From Turnera subulata (taxonomy: Eukaryota > Streptophyta > Magnoliopsida > Malpighiales > Passifloraceae), in NCBI GenBank assembly GCA_028386065.3, contig JAKUCV010000205.1, positions 1 to 64,000 of the forward strand: a stretch of DNA of 64,000 bases. Reading direction: 5' to 3'. The notes under the pieces were generated by a model. It had not been told where the DNA came from. It saw only the letters and a program-made list of their open reading frames with translations, and did no database searches. The stretch's first letter is position 1. Each line of letters opens with the position of its first letter. Positions 12,329 through 24,981 of this stretch are shown piece after piece. The position numbers and the translations under genes were made by a program.

Positions 12329-12971
12329 TAGACTTGGCAAAATGGGTACTGACACGACAACCCGACACGAACCCAACACAAAATTAGCAGGTATAGATCA
12401 GAAGTTTTCGACACGTTTAATTAAATGGGTCGACATGACCCGACACGAAAAAAGACAGTTCAGGTCACGGGTCAACCCGCGGGTTTTGGTTTTGATTGGC
12501 TTTTGGTTTCATTTTTACGTTTCAGACTTCAGTTATTTTAGATTTTCAATTAAGAAAATAAAAAACACACAATTTATCCCTGTCGACACTCAACACCCAC
12601 CACACAAACACATTTCACCCACTCACTCTCTCTCCCTCCCCTCTTCAACACAACTCTCTGTTCCTATGTCTCAGAAACACAATTTTGATTTTAAACACTG
12701 AAGAAAAAAAACAATCTCAATAAACTAAAGAAACCCCAAAGTAGATCCACTCGGGGTTTGCATCACTCACGCCGTTCATGCAGGAAAGTGACGTCGTTGC
12801 TGCACAACAACTCATCTGAAGGCTGAACCTAACCCCAAATCGAGATCTACTCTGCCTCTTCGGTCCTCCTCATCGACTACTTCTAAGAAATCCTAAATCA
12901 GAACCTGGCCAACATAGTCTCACCTCTCCTTCCCCGGTAATGACACTCAGGTAAAAGCTTTTATTTTGAGA

Positions 12972-15900
12972 TGAAACACCCCTACTGCTATTTACCCAAC
13001 ATACAGTATTCACCGAACAACACTGCCGACACGTGGCACAAACTGTGTAATACAACAGAAAACCGGCCCATTGGCCCAAAAATAATAACACTCACCTGAC
13101 CTCGGGTACATCAATATCAATAGCACAGCGGAAGCATTTATAAACTCAATGTCAACATATGTAAAGCCCGATGCAACCTAATGGATCCGAGTCCTGCCCG
13201 AGGGTACACAGCAGCCGCCGAAATGCAATCCTGACCTAACCTGCAAGGACTATGTGAGGGGTGAGACCAACCACTGTCTCACCGAAAAACAAATAAACCG
13301 CAGTATACAAGCAACCGTATATACACCAGAGCCAACACAGTACAATAGAGGTACAACAAGCACAACATAGCATCGGAATCAGACAACTTACCGGACCTTA
13401 CTATACGACCGACATCACACCGTTAAGCAAGTCCTCTAAACTCACTGACGATCGGCGACTGACTATCCAATTTTATTATTAGGGCCCTTGTCACATGATA
13501 AGTATTGGCCGTGCCTGGTAGCCAGGTTAGCTAACCCCAGGGTGCTCCCCGCTAAATATCACAAATCATATCACAAATAACCGAGTCCCGCAGTCCTCGA
13601 CGGAAGTCCCACAGTCCTTCCTATAACAAATCAACTGAGTCCCGCAGTCCTCAGTCGGGAGTCCCGCATTCCTCCCTATCATATCACAGTCACAAAGTGA
13701 CTACCATCTGGCCGTACCAATACCTGTCACGTGACAACCTAGATGTCTAGATGATATTACCACTGTTTATTATTATTTCTTATTCCACTATCCAACAGTA
13801 ATTCAGCATACTCACTTTCCCGAGCAGGTTCTCAGCCTTACAGCTCCTCTGGGAATCCAACGTCACAATACTGGGTCACTGCCATTGACCGATCAAATAC
13901 CTCATATCTCATACGAACTTCACAATAATCATATCAACATCACAAGACACAACAGCTTGTCCACAGTAGTCATCAAGCATATAACAATAATCACAATAGT
14001 AGCCAGCAATAACATGACAGGCACAGCAAGATAACATATAAATAACAATCAAGCAAACAACCAAGGTATCACGGGCAGCATACCAAAGTTTATAAGTTTA
14101 TATCCTCACCTGATATGTCTCTGAAATCAGCACATAATCCATATATCTTTATCTGTCCCTATATCATATCAATACGTATAATCACAAATAGTGCACATCA
14201 AAGAATGCAATGCATGAGAATAATTATTATTCTGCTTATCCACAGTTAATCATCGTTCCGGAACTGTTTCCATTAAACATTGCTTTTACGGCTGTAAGGT
14301 ATTTATAATTTATAGAATAATCATAGTCGGAATACAATATAAAATAAATGGTATTTCATAAAATAATTATTCTCAATAAAGTAATAATGACATTTAGTAA
14401 TCGAGGTTTATAAAATAGTGAAGATTTTTAAATACATGAATAATGTACCATACAACAAATTGGATAATAAAACCGTTTAAATTAAAATAACACCATTGGT
14501 AATAAGTTAGCTTAGCTGACCGTATGGTATAAAACGATTATAACGTAAAGTCGCAAAAGTGCTACTTATAATTTCATATGTACTTAAATGCCAATAATTA
14601 TAAACTTACTAGCAAAATAATAAAATTAATGAGTGAATGATATAATGTGATTTAGTTTTTATCAAAGTAATACCACTATAAGATATAATGTAGCCATAAA
14701 ATGATTTGTATGGTTTACATAGTAGGCCTTATAAATACAAAAATTATTTACAAAAAATTATATTTGTAACTAGGACAAATTATGACCCTCATTATATAGG
14801 TGTATTATATATATACGCTAAAAGAAATAATTATTGTAAAACATGTATATGTATACAATTAGTAAATCGTATATAACCGTAAATATGAGTACATATATAA
14901 AACTATAATTGTTAACTAAGTAAAATCATAGCGTAGTATTGTTTTAATCAATGAGATAATTGTAGTACGATATACATATATACGTATATAAGAGTGGAAC
15001 CAGTAAGTAAAATAAGATTCTAGGATTAATATTGTTTAGCCCAAAACGAATAGGAAAACATTATAGAAATATACTCACTTTTATATGAGATCTTTATTTT
15101 TTTTAACCCGATTCAAACATAATCAAAGGAATTACGGAAAATAGGCTCGGTAGGCCTTCACGAACATTTAGCCCACGGAGGATAAATCTATTTAACATAA
15201 TAATTTGTAAATTAAAAGACATAATTAAAATAAATAACATCATGGGCTTTTTATTAATTGGCCCAGATAAAACTAAACAACCGAAAATCAAATACAATGG
15301 GCCTTTCTAATAGCCCAATCAGAAAATAAAACATAATTTAGATAAAAGCATAAATCAAAATAAAAAAAACAATCACATAGAAAATCATAGGTTAAGATTA
15401 AATTAATCAATTGCTTAATTAAGGTCGTTCAATGTCCGGGTTTGTTATCATCCAAGGTCCGTTAGAATGCATATGGTTCAAAGGCTTGGAATTACCAAAA
15501 AGGTCCGTTTCCGGGCTCGCCGGAAAAATCCCGGGTCTGTCGAAAACTCGCCCGAATCCGGCCAAACACTGTTCACAGCCACCAATCCGACTACTGTTCA
15601 CCACCCATCCAAAGCTTCCAAAACACGCACAGCAACACCATCATCAAACCCATGGCCACAGCAGCAGAATCCAGCAAACAACAACACAAACTCACAATAC
15701 CCAACAAAACCGATCAATCACAAAATTAAAACAACAAGACCCAATTAGCAGCAACCCTTAACCATTAAAAGAACAATCGAGGAAAAGGAAGGAGGGGCGA
15801 GGCCAAAGACTCACCCAAGCCCGGTGATGACGAGCGACAGACGCGGAAGAGGCACAAGTCGCAGAGGAGAAAAGATGGCGACGGTGTGACAGATGGGCTG

Positions 15901-17024
15901 TAGGAAAAGAGATCGGAGGCAACTCGGGCGCCATCGCGAGGAAGAAGCTGGTGGCGACGGCAAGCGCAGATAGGAGGAGACCAATGACGTATTCACGGCG
16001 GCAGCACGCGTCGCTGCTACAGGCGAGAGGAGGCGGCGACTGCAAGGAAAGAGGAGGAAGAGGCGAAGAGGAATTGGTGAAAGGGGAGGAGACGGCTACG
16101 TTTGGTGGTGGCGTGGAGGAGGGAGGAACAGGTGGGGGTGGTCTTGGGTCCGGCGGCTCAAGGAAGGAGAAGAGGAAGAAGGGTGAGGGGAAGACTAAGG
16201 CGGCGGCGATGGTGGGCAGTGGGGGTAACGGGTTGGTGAAGGAAGGGGATGATGTCGAGGAAGGCAGGGAAGAGGGAAAATCGAAAGAGGCAGGGCGAGG
16301 ACGAGAGAGCAGAGGTGGGTGGAGGGAAAGGCAGAGAGAGAGGAATGATTGGAAACGGGTGAGAAGAAGGGAAGAAAATACATGGAGAAGAAGATGGAAA
16401 AGAAAGAAAGAGGGGGAGGGGCCGGCAGCTGGGAAAAATGGGGAAGAAGAAAAGAGAGAAAAGAAAGGAAAAAGAAGAGGAAATGAGGCTCCACACAACG
16501 GGTTGTCGGGCAAATTATTGGTGCCTTGCCGACACTAAAACGACGTCGTTTTGGACTTCAGCAAGCACCAGTCAACAGCCCACAAACCCTTGGTCAAAAC
16601 GCAGCATCTCTTGTGTTTTATATTTTGGCTTCGCCAAAACTACGTCGTATTGGGTTAAACGACCATGGGCCTTGTGTTCCATACTTAAATAAAATTTTTA
16701 CTTTCAAAACAAAATATGATTTGAAAAGGCACTTTACAAACTATTTAATATCAATAAAATCCATATTAAATTTCAAAAAAATAAATTTAAATGCCAAGAA
16801 TTTATACCTCTTTAAATTTTATTTTAGTAATTTGTTGGATTATAGGTAAATAAATTTATAGGCATATTAATAATAATAATAAGAAAATTTTGAGAGTAGT
16901 AAAAATAATGGAAGTTGACTCGATTGGTAGAATTCTTGATTGACCGTGATAAAAATTTTATTAACCACAGTAAAAGTCAAAACAGCTTGGTAAAAATCAC
17001 AAAAATTTTACCCGGGTCATTACA
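12972..17024 (-). repeat. 3' LTR (left copy) of the LARD-like element, 4,053 bp, uninterrupted
   Basis: Runs from TGAAACACCC to GGTCATTACA. It is collinear with the right copy once the two nested insertions there are removed (net 4,081 bp), differing by scattered substitutions and small indels. It contains short tandem repeats near 13583-13679, a CACGTG palindrome at 13725-13736, a purine-rich (minus-strand pyrimidine-rich) block at about 15780-16500, and the palindrome AAAACGACGTCGTTTT at 16537-16552. Empty sites for both solo LTRs are visible near 14500 and 16640. Confidence 0.88.
13583..13679. repeat. Short tandem repeats within LARD LTR
   Basis: Imperfect repeats of the word gagtcccgcagtcctc, separated by variable spacers, occupy the position in the LTR where related families carry different tandem repeats. 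The right LTR has the corresponding array at about 18930-19025. Confidence 0.6.
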
Positions 17025-17040
17025 TTCTACCCTCCTTTAA
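17025..17040 (-). promoter_or_regulatory. Polypurine tract of the LARD-like element
   Basis: On the minus strand TTAAAGGAGGGTAGAA lies directly against the 3' LTR start TGTAATGACC. This is the expected plus-strand DNA priming site for reverse transcription. Confidence 0.75.
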
Positions 17041-17041
17041 G

Positions 17042-17061
17042 GAATTTCGTCTCCGAAATTC
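17042..17061 (-). other. Conserved hairpin beside the polypurine tract
   Basis: GAATTTCG and CGAAATTC form a perfect 8-bp stem around a 4-base loop, one base away from the purine tract. The same stem occurs at the same place in the two other gypsy-type elements of the window (55239-55258 and 59689-59708). Such sequence next to the purine tract is seen in plant chromoviruses; whether the fold has a function is inference. Confidence 0.6.
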
Positions 17062-18143
17062 ACACCGTAATCCACCAATCCCAGAAACCTCCATATATAG
17101 TTATTATGATCATCAATCCTCCCACAATTCATCAAATCTATAAACTCCAAATTATCTCCCATCAATCATAAATAAATTCTCCAAATAAATTTTCCAGATT
17201 ATAACCCCCGAACCATGTTGATCATCACCTCATAACTATCCATCAAGTAATATATATATATTTTGATTACTTCTCCCAAAACATGTCAATCAATACTCCA
17301 AAATTTATTACTAACATAATCATCCATCAAATAATATTTCTCTTCCAAATCCACCGAAACTAGCAAAGATCATAACTTCGATTATAGCTTTTTAAATAAT
17401 AGCTTAAATCATCAAATTATCAAACTCTCTTTTAAAGATTGAGTCACCAAAATCATCAAATCATCGAACCCTCTTTTTAACAGAATAAATCACCTCTGAC
17501 ATCAAGAATTCCATGATCACTAATCCAATCCTCAAATCAAGTTATCACATCACAAACAACTTTAGTATCAAAAAATCATTAAATCATCAACCCACTTCTT
17601 TAAAGAAATTGAATCACCTCCAAAATCATAGAATTTCCCAAGAATATCAATCCAATCCTCAACTCAAATCAACACGTCATAAACAAAGCAGTACCCAAAA
17701 GTCATCACTTTATCACGTCATAATCAAAACAGTGCTAAAAAATCATCATTTCCCACTTCCTCAAGGTCATATCATATCATATCACTTAAAAATATAACAA
17801 CCAAAACCCAAAATCAAATCTTACTTGTTCTGTCGAAACTTCCAATGCACGGACACAAAAAGGCAGACTTCTTGCCATCTCAAGGTCCCTTTATATCACA
17901 TCATGTTCTCCCCGGGCATCGACCATGTTTGGACTTTATAATAATATCTTTAAAAGCATTTCATCATCAAAATCATAAAACTTTCCAAAAACAGCAGTTA
18001 CACCTTATAAACATATTTAACCCACAGCCTCAGCTGTAAATATCACTTTGTCAAAACTCATCCTTTAAAAACTTATCTTTCCAAAACTTGAGATCAACAA
18101 AACAACAGTATTTTAAAATACCGAAATACGGGTAACTTGCCGT

Positions 18144-18218
18144 CTAAATGTATTTATGAGAAAGAATACTCACATGTGAATGTTCTGCAGCAAGCTGGCG
18201 TCCCTCGACTGGATCCAT
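18144..18218 (-). pseudogene. Conserved 24-codon gag-start-like stub of the LARD interior
   Basis: The first ATG after the primer site opens a 24-codon frame starting MDPVEG and ending SHKYI, closed by TAG. The opposite-strand relative at 54423-54497 keeps the frame with two amino-acid changes and closes with TGA at the same codon. Position suggests the remains of a gag start, but gag homology cannot be shown from 24 residues. Confidence 0.4.
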
Positions 18219-18317
18219 TATGCACTAACCATATGAATATGTATGCAATCATGATGATCATCTGGAGCGAGCTATGCACATCAAACAAGCACATCAAACA
18301 CCAAGGACCTACCGCCC

Positions 18318-18329
18318 GCTCTGCTACCA
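18318..18329 (-). promoter_or_regulatory. Primer-binding site of the LARD-like element
   Basis: Minus-strand TGGTAGCAGAGC lies three bases inside the 5' LTR end and closely resembles the initiator tRNA-Met complement used by many plant LTR retrotransposons. It fixes the element's orientation. Confidence 0.75.
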
Positions 18330-19860
18330 AAATGAAACACCCCGACTACTATTTACCCAACATACAATATTTACCGAACAACAGTGCCGACACGTGGCAC
18401 AAACTGTGTAATACAACAGAAAACCAGCACATTGGCCCAAAAATAATAACACTCACCCGACCTCGGGTATATCAATATCAATAGCACAGCGGAAGCATTT
18501 ATAAACTCAATGTCAAGATATGTAAAGCCCGATGCAACCTAATGGATCCGAGTCCTGCCCAAGGGTACACAACAGCCGCCGAAATGCAATCCTGACCTAA
18601 CCTGCAAGGACGGTGTGAGGGGTGAGACCAACCACTGTCTCACCGATAAACAAATAAACCGCAGTATACAAGCAACCGTATATACACCAAAGCCAACACA
18701 GTACAATAGAGGTACAACAAGCACAACATAGCATCGAAATCAGACAACTTATCGGACCTTACTATACGACTGACATCACACTGTTAAGCTAGTCCTCTAA
18801 ACTCACTGACGATCGGTGACTGACTATCCAATTTTATTATTAGGGCCCTTGTCACATGATAAGTATTGGCCGTGCCTGGTAGCCAGGTTAGCTAACCCCA
18901 GGGTGCTCCCCGCTAAATATCACAAATAATCGAGTCCTGCAGTCCTCGGCGGAAGTCCCGCAGTCCTTCCTATAACAAATCAGCTGAGTCCCGCAGTCCT
19001 CAGCCGGGAGTCCCGCAGTCCTCCCTATCATATCACAATCAAAAAGTGACTACCATCTGGCCGTACCAATACCTGTCACGTGACAACCTAGATGTCTACT
19101 AGATATTACCACTATTTATTATTATTTCTTATTCCACTATCCAACAGTAATTCATCATACTCACTTTCCCGAGCAGGCTCTCAGCCTCACAGCTCCTCTG
19201 GGAATCCAACGTCACAATACTGGGTCACTGCCATTGACCGATCAAATACCTCATATCTCATACGAACTTCACAATAATCATATCAACATCACAAGACACA
19301 ACAGCTTGTCCACAGTAGTCATCAAGCATATAACAATAATCACAAAAGTAGCCAGCAATAACATGACAGGCACAGCAAGATAACATATAAATAACAATCA
19401 AGCAAATAACCAGGGTATCACGGGCAACATACCAAAGTTTATAAGTTTATATCCTCACCTGATATGACTCTGAAATCAGCACATAATCCATATAGCTTTA
19501 TCTGTCCCTATATCATATCAATACGTATTCACAAATAGTGCACATCAAAGAATGCAATGCATGAGATTATTTATTATTCTGCTTATCCACGGTTAATCAT
19601 CGTTCCAGAACTGTTTCCATTAAACATTGCTTTTACGGCTGTAAGGTATTTATAATTCATAGAATAATCATAGTCGGAATACAATATAAAATAAATGGTA
19701 TTTCATAAAATAATTATTCTCAATAAAGTAATAATGATCGTATATACATTTAGTAATCGAGGTTTATAAAATAGTGAAGATTTTTAAATACATGAATAAT
19801 GTACCATACAACAAATTGGATAATAAAACCGTTTAAATTAAAATAGTACCATTGGTAATA

Positions 19861-22815
19861 TGAAACACCCCGACCTAAATTTACCCAACAAACAGTAATT
19901 ACCAACAATAGTGCCGACACGTGGCACCGACAGTAAATACAACGGGAAAATCCGGCCCAACGGCCCAATGTCAAAATCATAACACCCAACTTCGGGAATC
20001 TCAATAACAACATTAGCACAGCGGAAGCATTTATAATCTTATAAATAACATATGCAAAACTCCAAATGCAAATTAATGGATCCGAGTCCTGCCCGAGGGG
20101 TGCGCCGCAGCTTGCCTCGTACGATCCTGCACTACAAACAACTCAACCTACAGGATGTAACCCCGCAGGCGAGGGGGAGTCCGAAGTGCTCACCGACGAA
20201 GGATAAACAAAGATATATAATCAACCGTAATACTTTCGAAGTAAACACATACAACACAACAGAAGAATCCTACTAAAACATAACTAAGCCAAGACCAAAA
20301 GAACGTTTATTATTTTTATTACAAATTTTATCTTCCGGGCCCTGTCACTGGACAAGCTAGGGTCGTACCTGGTTATTAACTAATTCTGGACGCTAGACCA
20401 AATCACAATCCGGGATCAACATCCCAATACCAACAATCCGGGATCAACATCCCAATAACAACAAATCCGGGATCAACATCCCAATAACAACATCATCCGG
20501 GATCAACATCCCCATCAACCAACCAAACCGGCCATGACACCACAGAACTAGTCTCTAACCATCTAGTCGTACCACTACTTTTCACGTGACAATTATATCA
20601 TCTTCTCAAATTCAATTCCAATTCCATTACTCTATCATTAATTACTCAACTTTTTATCATCTCAGATTATTTCTCAAGCTCAACCAGCCAACAATTTCAT
20701 ATCACTATATTCTCACAATTAACAGCACAATGGTTACTCACAATATCACAAACCAACAACACATTCCAGCAACACCATGGCAAAATCCACAGCAAATAAA
20801 AAGCAAACAATAATCATCAACAATTTCCATAGCAATCATATAATAGCCAATAATCGATTCAACAGTTCAATCAAACAACAAAATCAAACACAGTATTACA
20901 GGCACATATCCAAGGTTATCCATCCTCACCTGATGTGTCTCTGAAACTGCTATCCGGTCAAACCTCAATGTCCCCAAAGGTCAGTTTCCGGGCTCGCCGA
21001 AAAATTCCCGGGACACCGGAGACTCGCCGGATTCTTGTGGAATCCGGCCAAGGTACTGTTCGTAGCAGCTAAACATCCCAGAAATTCCAGTCCGTGGTCC
21101 ATCGTCAACACCAATGTCCCGAGAGCAGCAACTCCACTATCCTTGAGGCTCGCTGTCATCAACAACACAAACCCCACCAACGACCATCCCCCTTCTTCAG
21201 AAACACTCAAACACACAGCAACACCCAAACCCGCACATACCCTCAATCAACCACCCATTCATCAATCACCCACCGACGATCACAGCCACCACAAAGCAAA
21301 ACAACCCAATCAATCCAAGAACTCAAATCGATTAAGGATAGGGAAGAGAAGAAGGAAGAGGTGTGGCCAAAGACTCACCCAAGCTCGGTGATGTCGAGCG
21401 ACAGGCGCGGTGGAAGCGTAGGTTGCAGAGGAGGAGAGATGGCGACGGTCGTCGCGGCGGTGAAGAGAGGAGGTGTGGTCGGCACCGCAAGAATAGGGGA
21501 AGGGGTCGGCAGCGACGGTATGACAGATGGGTTGTAGGGAGGAGATCGGAGGCGTCTCGGGCGGCGATGTCTCCTCGGCTTGGTGGCGGCGTCGCGAGGA
21601 AGAAGCTGGTGGCGACGGCAGCAAGGGAGGAGAGGGAGGAACAGGGCGGCAGACGGCGTGAGACAGATCAGGAAGAGGCTGAGGAGATCGGCGTCGGCTG
21701 ACCTTGGGATGGTGGCGGCGGCGCTCCTCTGCTCGGTGGGTCGAGCTTTTCTCGTGTTGGCGGCCGCGAGAAGAGGCAGGGGCGGCGGCTCGCCTTGGCG
21801 ACGGAGGAAAGAAGAGATAAGGAAGGGGAGGTGATGGCTCTGGTTGTTGGAGAAGAAGAGAGAGCAGCGTGTGGGGGAGGGGAAGGGAGCAGAAGGAGAG
21901 GATGGTTGCAGGGAAGGTGTGGAAGAGGAAGAAGGAAGGGAAGAAGGGGAAGGAGATGGGTGGAATCGGGTGGAGAGAGGGAGAGAAAATACAGAGAATG
22001 GAGAGGAAAGGACAAGGAAGAAAAAGAAAGAAAGGACGTTAGTGGAGAGGTAGGGGCCGGTCGGTGGAAAAACGAGGGAGCGGTAAGAAAAAAAAGAAGG
22101 AGAAGAAAGAAAAGTGGGGCCGGCGACTGAAGGAAAAAAACTGGGAGAGAGAAAGAAAGAAAAGAGGGAAGAAAAGAGGAGTGGCCACGTGGCAAGCCAC
22201 GATTGGCAGAACCGGATTTTCGTGTCGGAATAACGGAATCGCAGGGGTACTCCCGTCTTTCCGTCCCGAGTCCGAAAATACAACTTGGGCTCGGAAAATC
22301 CAATTAATTCCTTCGAGCGTCGTCCAAGTCTCAGAACTGAAAACCGAGGCTCGGTAAGCCTTGGAGGAGGCTCGGAAGTCCCAAGTAACCCTCGGAAAAT
22401 AATTCCGAGGCTCGGTTATCGAAAGAAACTACAGAATGTTGCGTATCCTCTGTGATCGAAACGAAGCTCGGTTATTCCCGGAAAACTCTCGAAAAAGCTC
22501 GGTCCGATAGAATTCATCGAATTACGGCGTTTAAACTTCATTTTAAATTATAATTAGTAAATTATTGCAACAAGAATTTCCCGGCTAAAATACTAATAAT
22601 AGTATTGTTATAAATATTGATTAGGAAATTAGTAATAATGGTAACAGTATTAACAATATTGATAATTTTGAGAGTTGTAAAAATAATAGTGAAAATATTG
22701 AAAATTGACTCGGTTTGATAAAATTTTTAATTAACTGCGATAAAAATTTTATTAACCACCATAAAAGTCAAAACAGCTTGGTAAAAATCTCGAAAATTTT
22801 ACCCGGGTCGTTACA
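19861..22815 (-). mobile_element. Solo LTR, gypsy family B, TSD TAATA
   Basis: A 2,955-bp block starts TGAAACACCCCGACC and ends ACCCGGGTCGTTACA, is flanked by TAATA on both sides (19856-19860; 22816-22820), and is absent from the corresponding position of the left LTR. It has LTR ends and no internal domain, so unequal recombination between two LTRs removed the rest. Its termini resemble the host LTR, but most of the body differs: it carries its own tandem repeat and a long purine-rich stretch. Confidence 0.87.
20408..20512. repeat. Tandem repeat of about 26-28 bp within family B LTR
   Basis: Four copies of a unit containing ATCCGGGATCAACATCCC, with short A/C-rich spacers. It lies between the conserved strings ctagggtcgtacctggtta and the CACGTG box at 20583-20588. 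Confidence 0.75.
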
Positions 22816-24981
22816 TAATAAGTTAGCTTAGCTGACCGTATGGTATAAAATGATTATAACGTAAAGTTGCAAAAGTGCTACTTATAATTTCATATGTACT
22901 TAAATGCCAATAATTACAAACTTACTAGCAAAATAATAAAAATTAATGAGTGAATGATATAATGTGATTTAGTTTTTATCAAAGTAATACCACTATAAGA
23001 TATAATGTAGCCATAAAATGATTTGAATGGTTTACATAGTAGGCCTTATAAATACAAAAATTATTTACAAAAAATTATATTTGTAACTAGGACAAATTAT
23101 GACCCTCATTATATAGGTGTATTATATATATACGTTAAAAGAAATAATTATTGTAAAACATGTATATGTATACAATTAGTAAATCCTATATAACCGTAAA
23201 TATGAGTACATATATAAAACTATAATTGTTAATTAAGTAAAATCATAGCGTAGTATTATTTTAATCAATGAGATAATTGTAGTACGATATACGTATATAA
23301 GAGTGGAACCAGTAACTAAAATAATATTCTAGCATTAATGTTGTTTAGTCCAAAACGAATAGGATAACATTATAGAAATATACTCACTTTTATATGAGAT
23401 CTTTATTTTTTTTAACCCGATTCAAACATAATTAAAGGAATTACGGAAAATAAGCTCGGTAGGCCTTCACGAACATTTATCCCACGGAGGATAAATCTAT
23501 TTAACATAATAATTTGTAAATTAAAAGACATAATTAAAATAAATAACATCATGGGCTTTTTATTAATTGGCCTAGATAAAACTAAACAACCGAAAATCAA
23601 ATACAATGGGCCTTTCTAATAGCCCAATCGGAAAATAAAACATAATTTAGATAAAAGCATAAATCAAAATAAAAAAAAACAAGCACATAGAAAATCAATG
23701 GTTAAGATTAAATTAATCAATTGCTTAATTAAGGTCATTCAATGTCCGGGTTTGTTATCGTCCAAGGTCCGTTAGAATGCATATGGTCCAAAGGCTCGGA
23801 ATTACCAAAAAGGTCTGTTTCCGTGCTCGCCGGAAAAATCCCGGGTCTGCCGGAAACTCGCCGGAATCCGGCCAAACACTGTTCACAGCCACCAATCCGA
23901 CTACTATTCACCACCCATCCAAAGCTTCCAAAACAGGCACAGCAACACCATCATCAAACCCATGGCCACAGCAGCAAAATCCAGCAAGCAACAACACAAA
24001 CCCACAATACCCAACAAAACCGATCAATCACAAAATTAAAACAACAAGACCCGATTAGCAGCAACCCTTAACCATTAAAAGAACAATCGAGGAAAAGGAA
24101 GGAGGGGCGAGGCCAAAGACTCACCCAAGCCCGGTGATGACGAGCGACAGACGCGGCAGAGGCGCAAGTCGCAAAGGAGAAAAGATGGCGACGGTGTGAC
24201 AGATGGGCTGTAGGAAAAGAGATCGGAGGCAACTCGGGTGGCGATGGCGCTCCTCAGCTTGGTGGCGGCGTCGCGAGGAAGAAGCTGGTGGCGACGACAA
24301 GCGCAGATCGGAGGAGACCAAGGACGTATTAGCGGCGGCGGCACGCATCGCTGCTACAGGCGAGAGGAGGCGGCGACTGCAAGGAAGGAGGAGGAAGAGG
24401 CGAAGAGGAATTGGTGAAAGGGGAGGAGACGGCTACGTTTGGTGGTGGCGTGGAGGAGGGAGGAACAGGTGGGGGTGGTCTCGGGTCCGGCGGCTCAAGG
24501 AAGGAGAAGAGGAAGAAGGGTGAGGGGAAGACTGAGGCGGCGGCGATGGTGGGCAGTGGGGGTGTCGGGTTGGTGAAGGAAGGGGATGATGTCGAGAAAG
24601 GCAGGGAAGAGGGAAAATCGGAAGAGGCAGGGCGAGGACGAGAGAGCAGAGGTGGGTGGAGGGGAAGGCAGAGAGAGAGGAATGATTGGAAACGGGTGAG
24701 GAGAAGGGAAGAAAAGACATGGAGAAGAAGATGGAAAAGAAAGAAAGAGGGGGAGGGGCCGGCGGCTGGGAAAAATGGGGAAGAAGAAAAGAGAGAAAAG
24801 AAAGGAAAAAGAAGAGGAAATAGGGCTCCACACAACGGGTTGTCGGGCAAATTATTGGTGCCTTGCCGACACCAAAACGACGTCGTTTTGGACGTCCGCA
24901 AGCACCAGTCAACAGCCCACAAACCCTTGGTCAAAACGCAGCATCTCTTGTGTTTTATGTTTTGGCTTTGCCAAAACTACG

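Larger units (their letters stand above)
17062..18332 (-). other. Non-coding interior of the LARD-like element
   Basis: AT-rich sequence without any retroviral enzyme domain. The only coding trace is a 24-codon gag-start-like stub near the primer site (18144-18218). Open frames on the plus strand are antisense shadows. Confidence 0.7.

Noticed and set aside
15758..16513. Long minus-strand frame of 251 codons (also 21375-22283 and 24329-24934) that could be taken for a Pro/Ser/Leu-rich protein gene
   Set aside because: All lie inside LTRs, consist of low-complexity C/T-rich sequence that is open in several frames at once, and show no conserved protein signature. They are described as LTR composition and discussed only as an exon-like signal.
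18137..18484. Plus-strand frame of 115 codons with a relative at 54136-54504 on the minus strand
   Set aside because: The conservation reflects the LARD primer-site and LTR sequence read antisense; it spans the LTR boundary, so it is not a gene.
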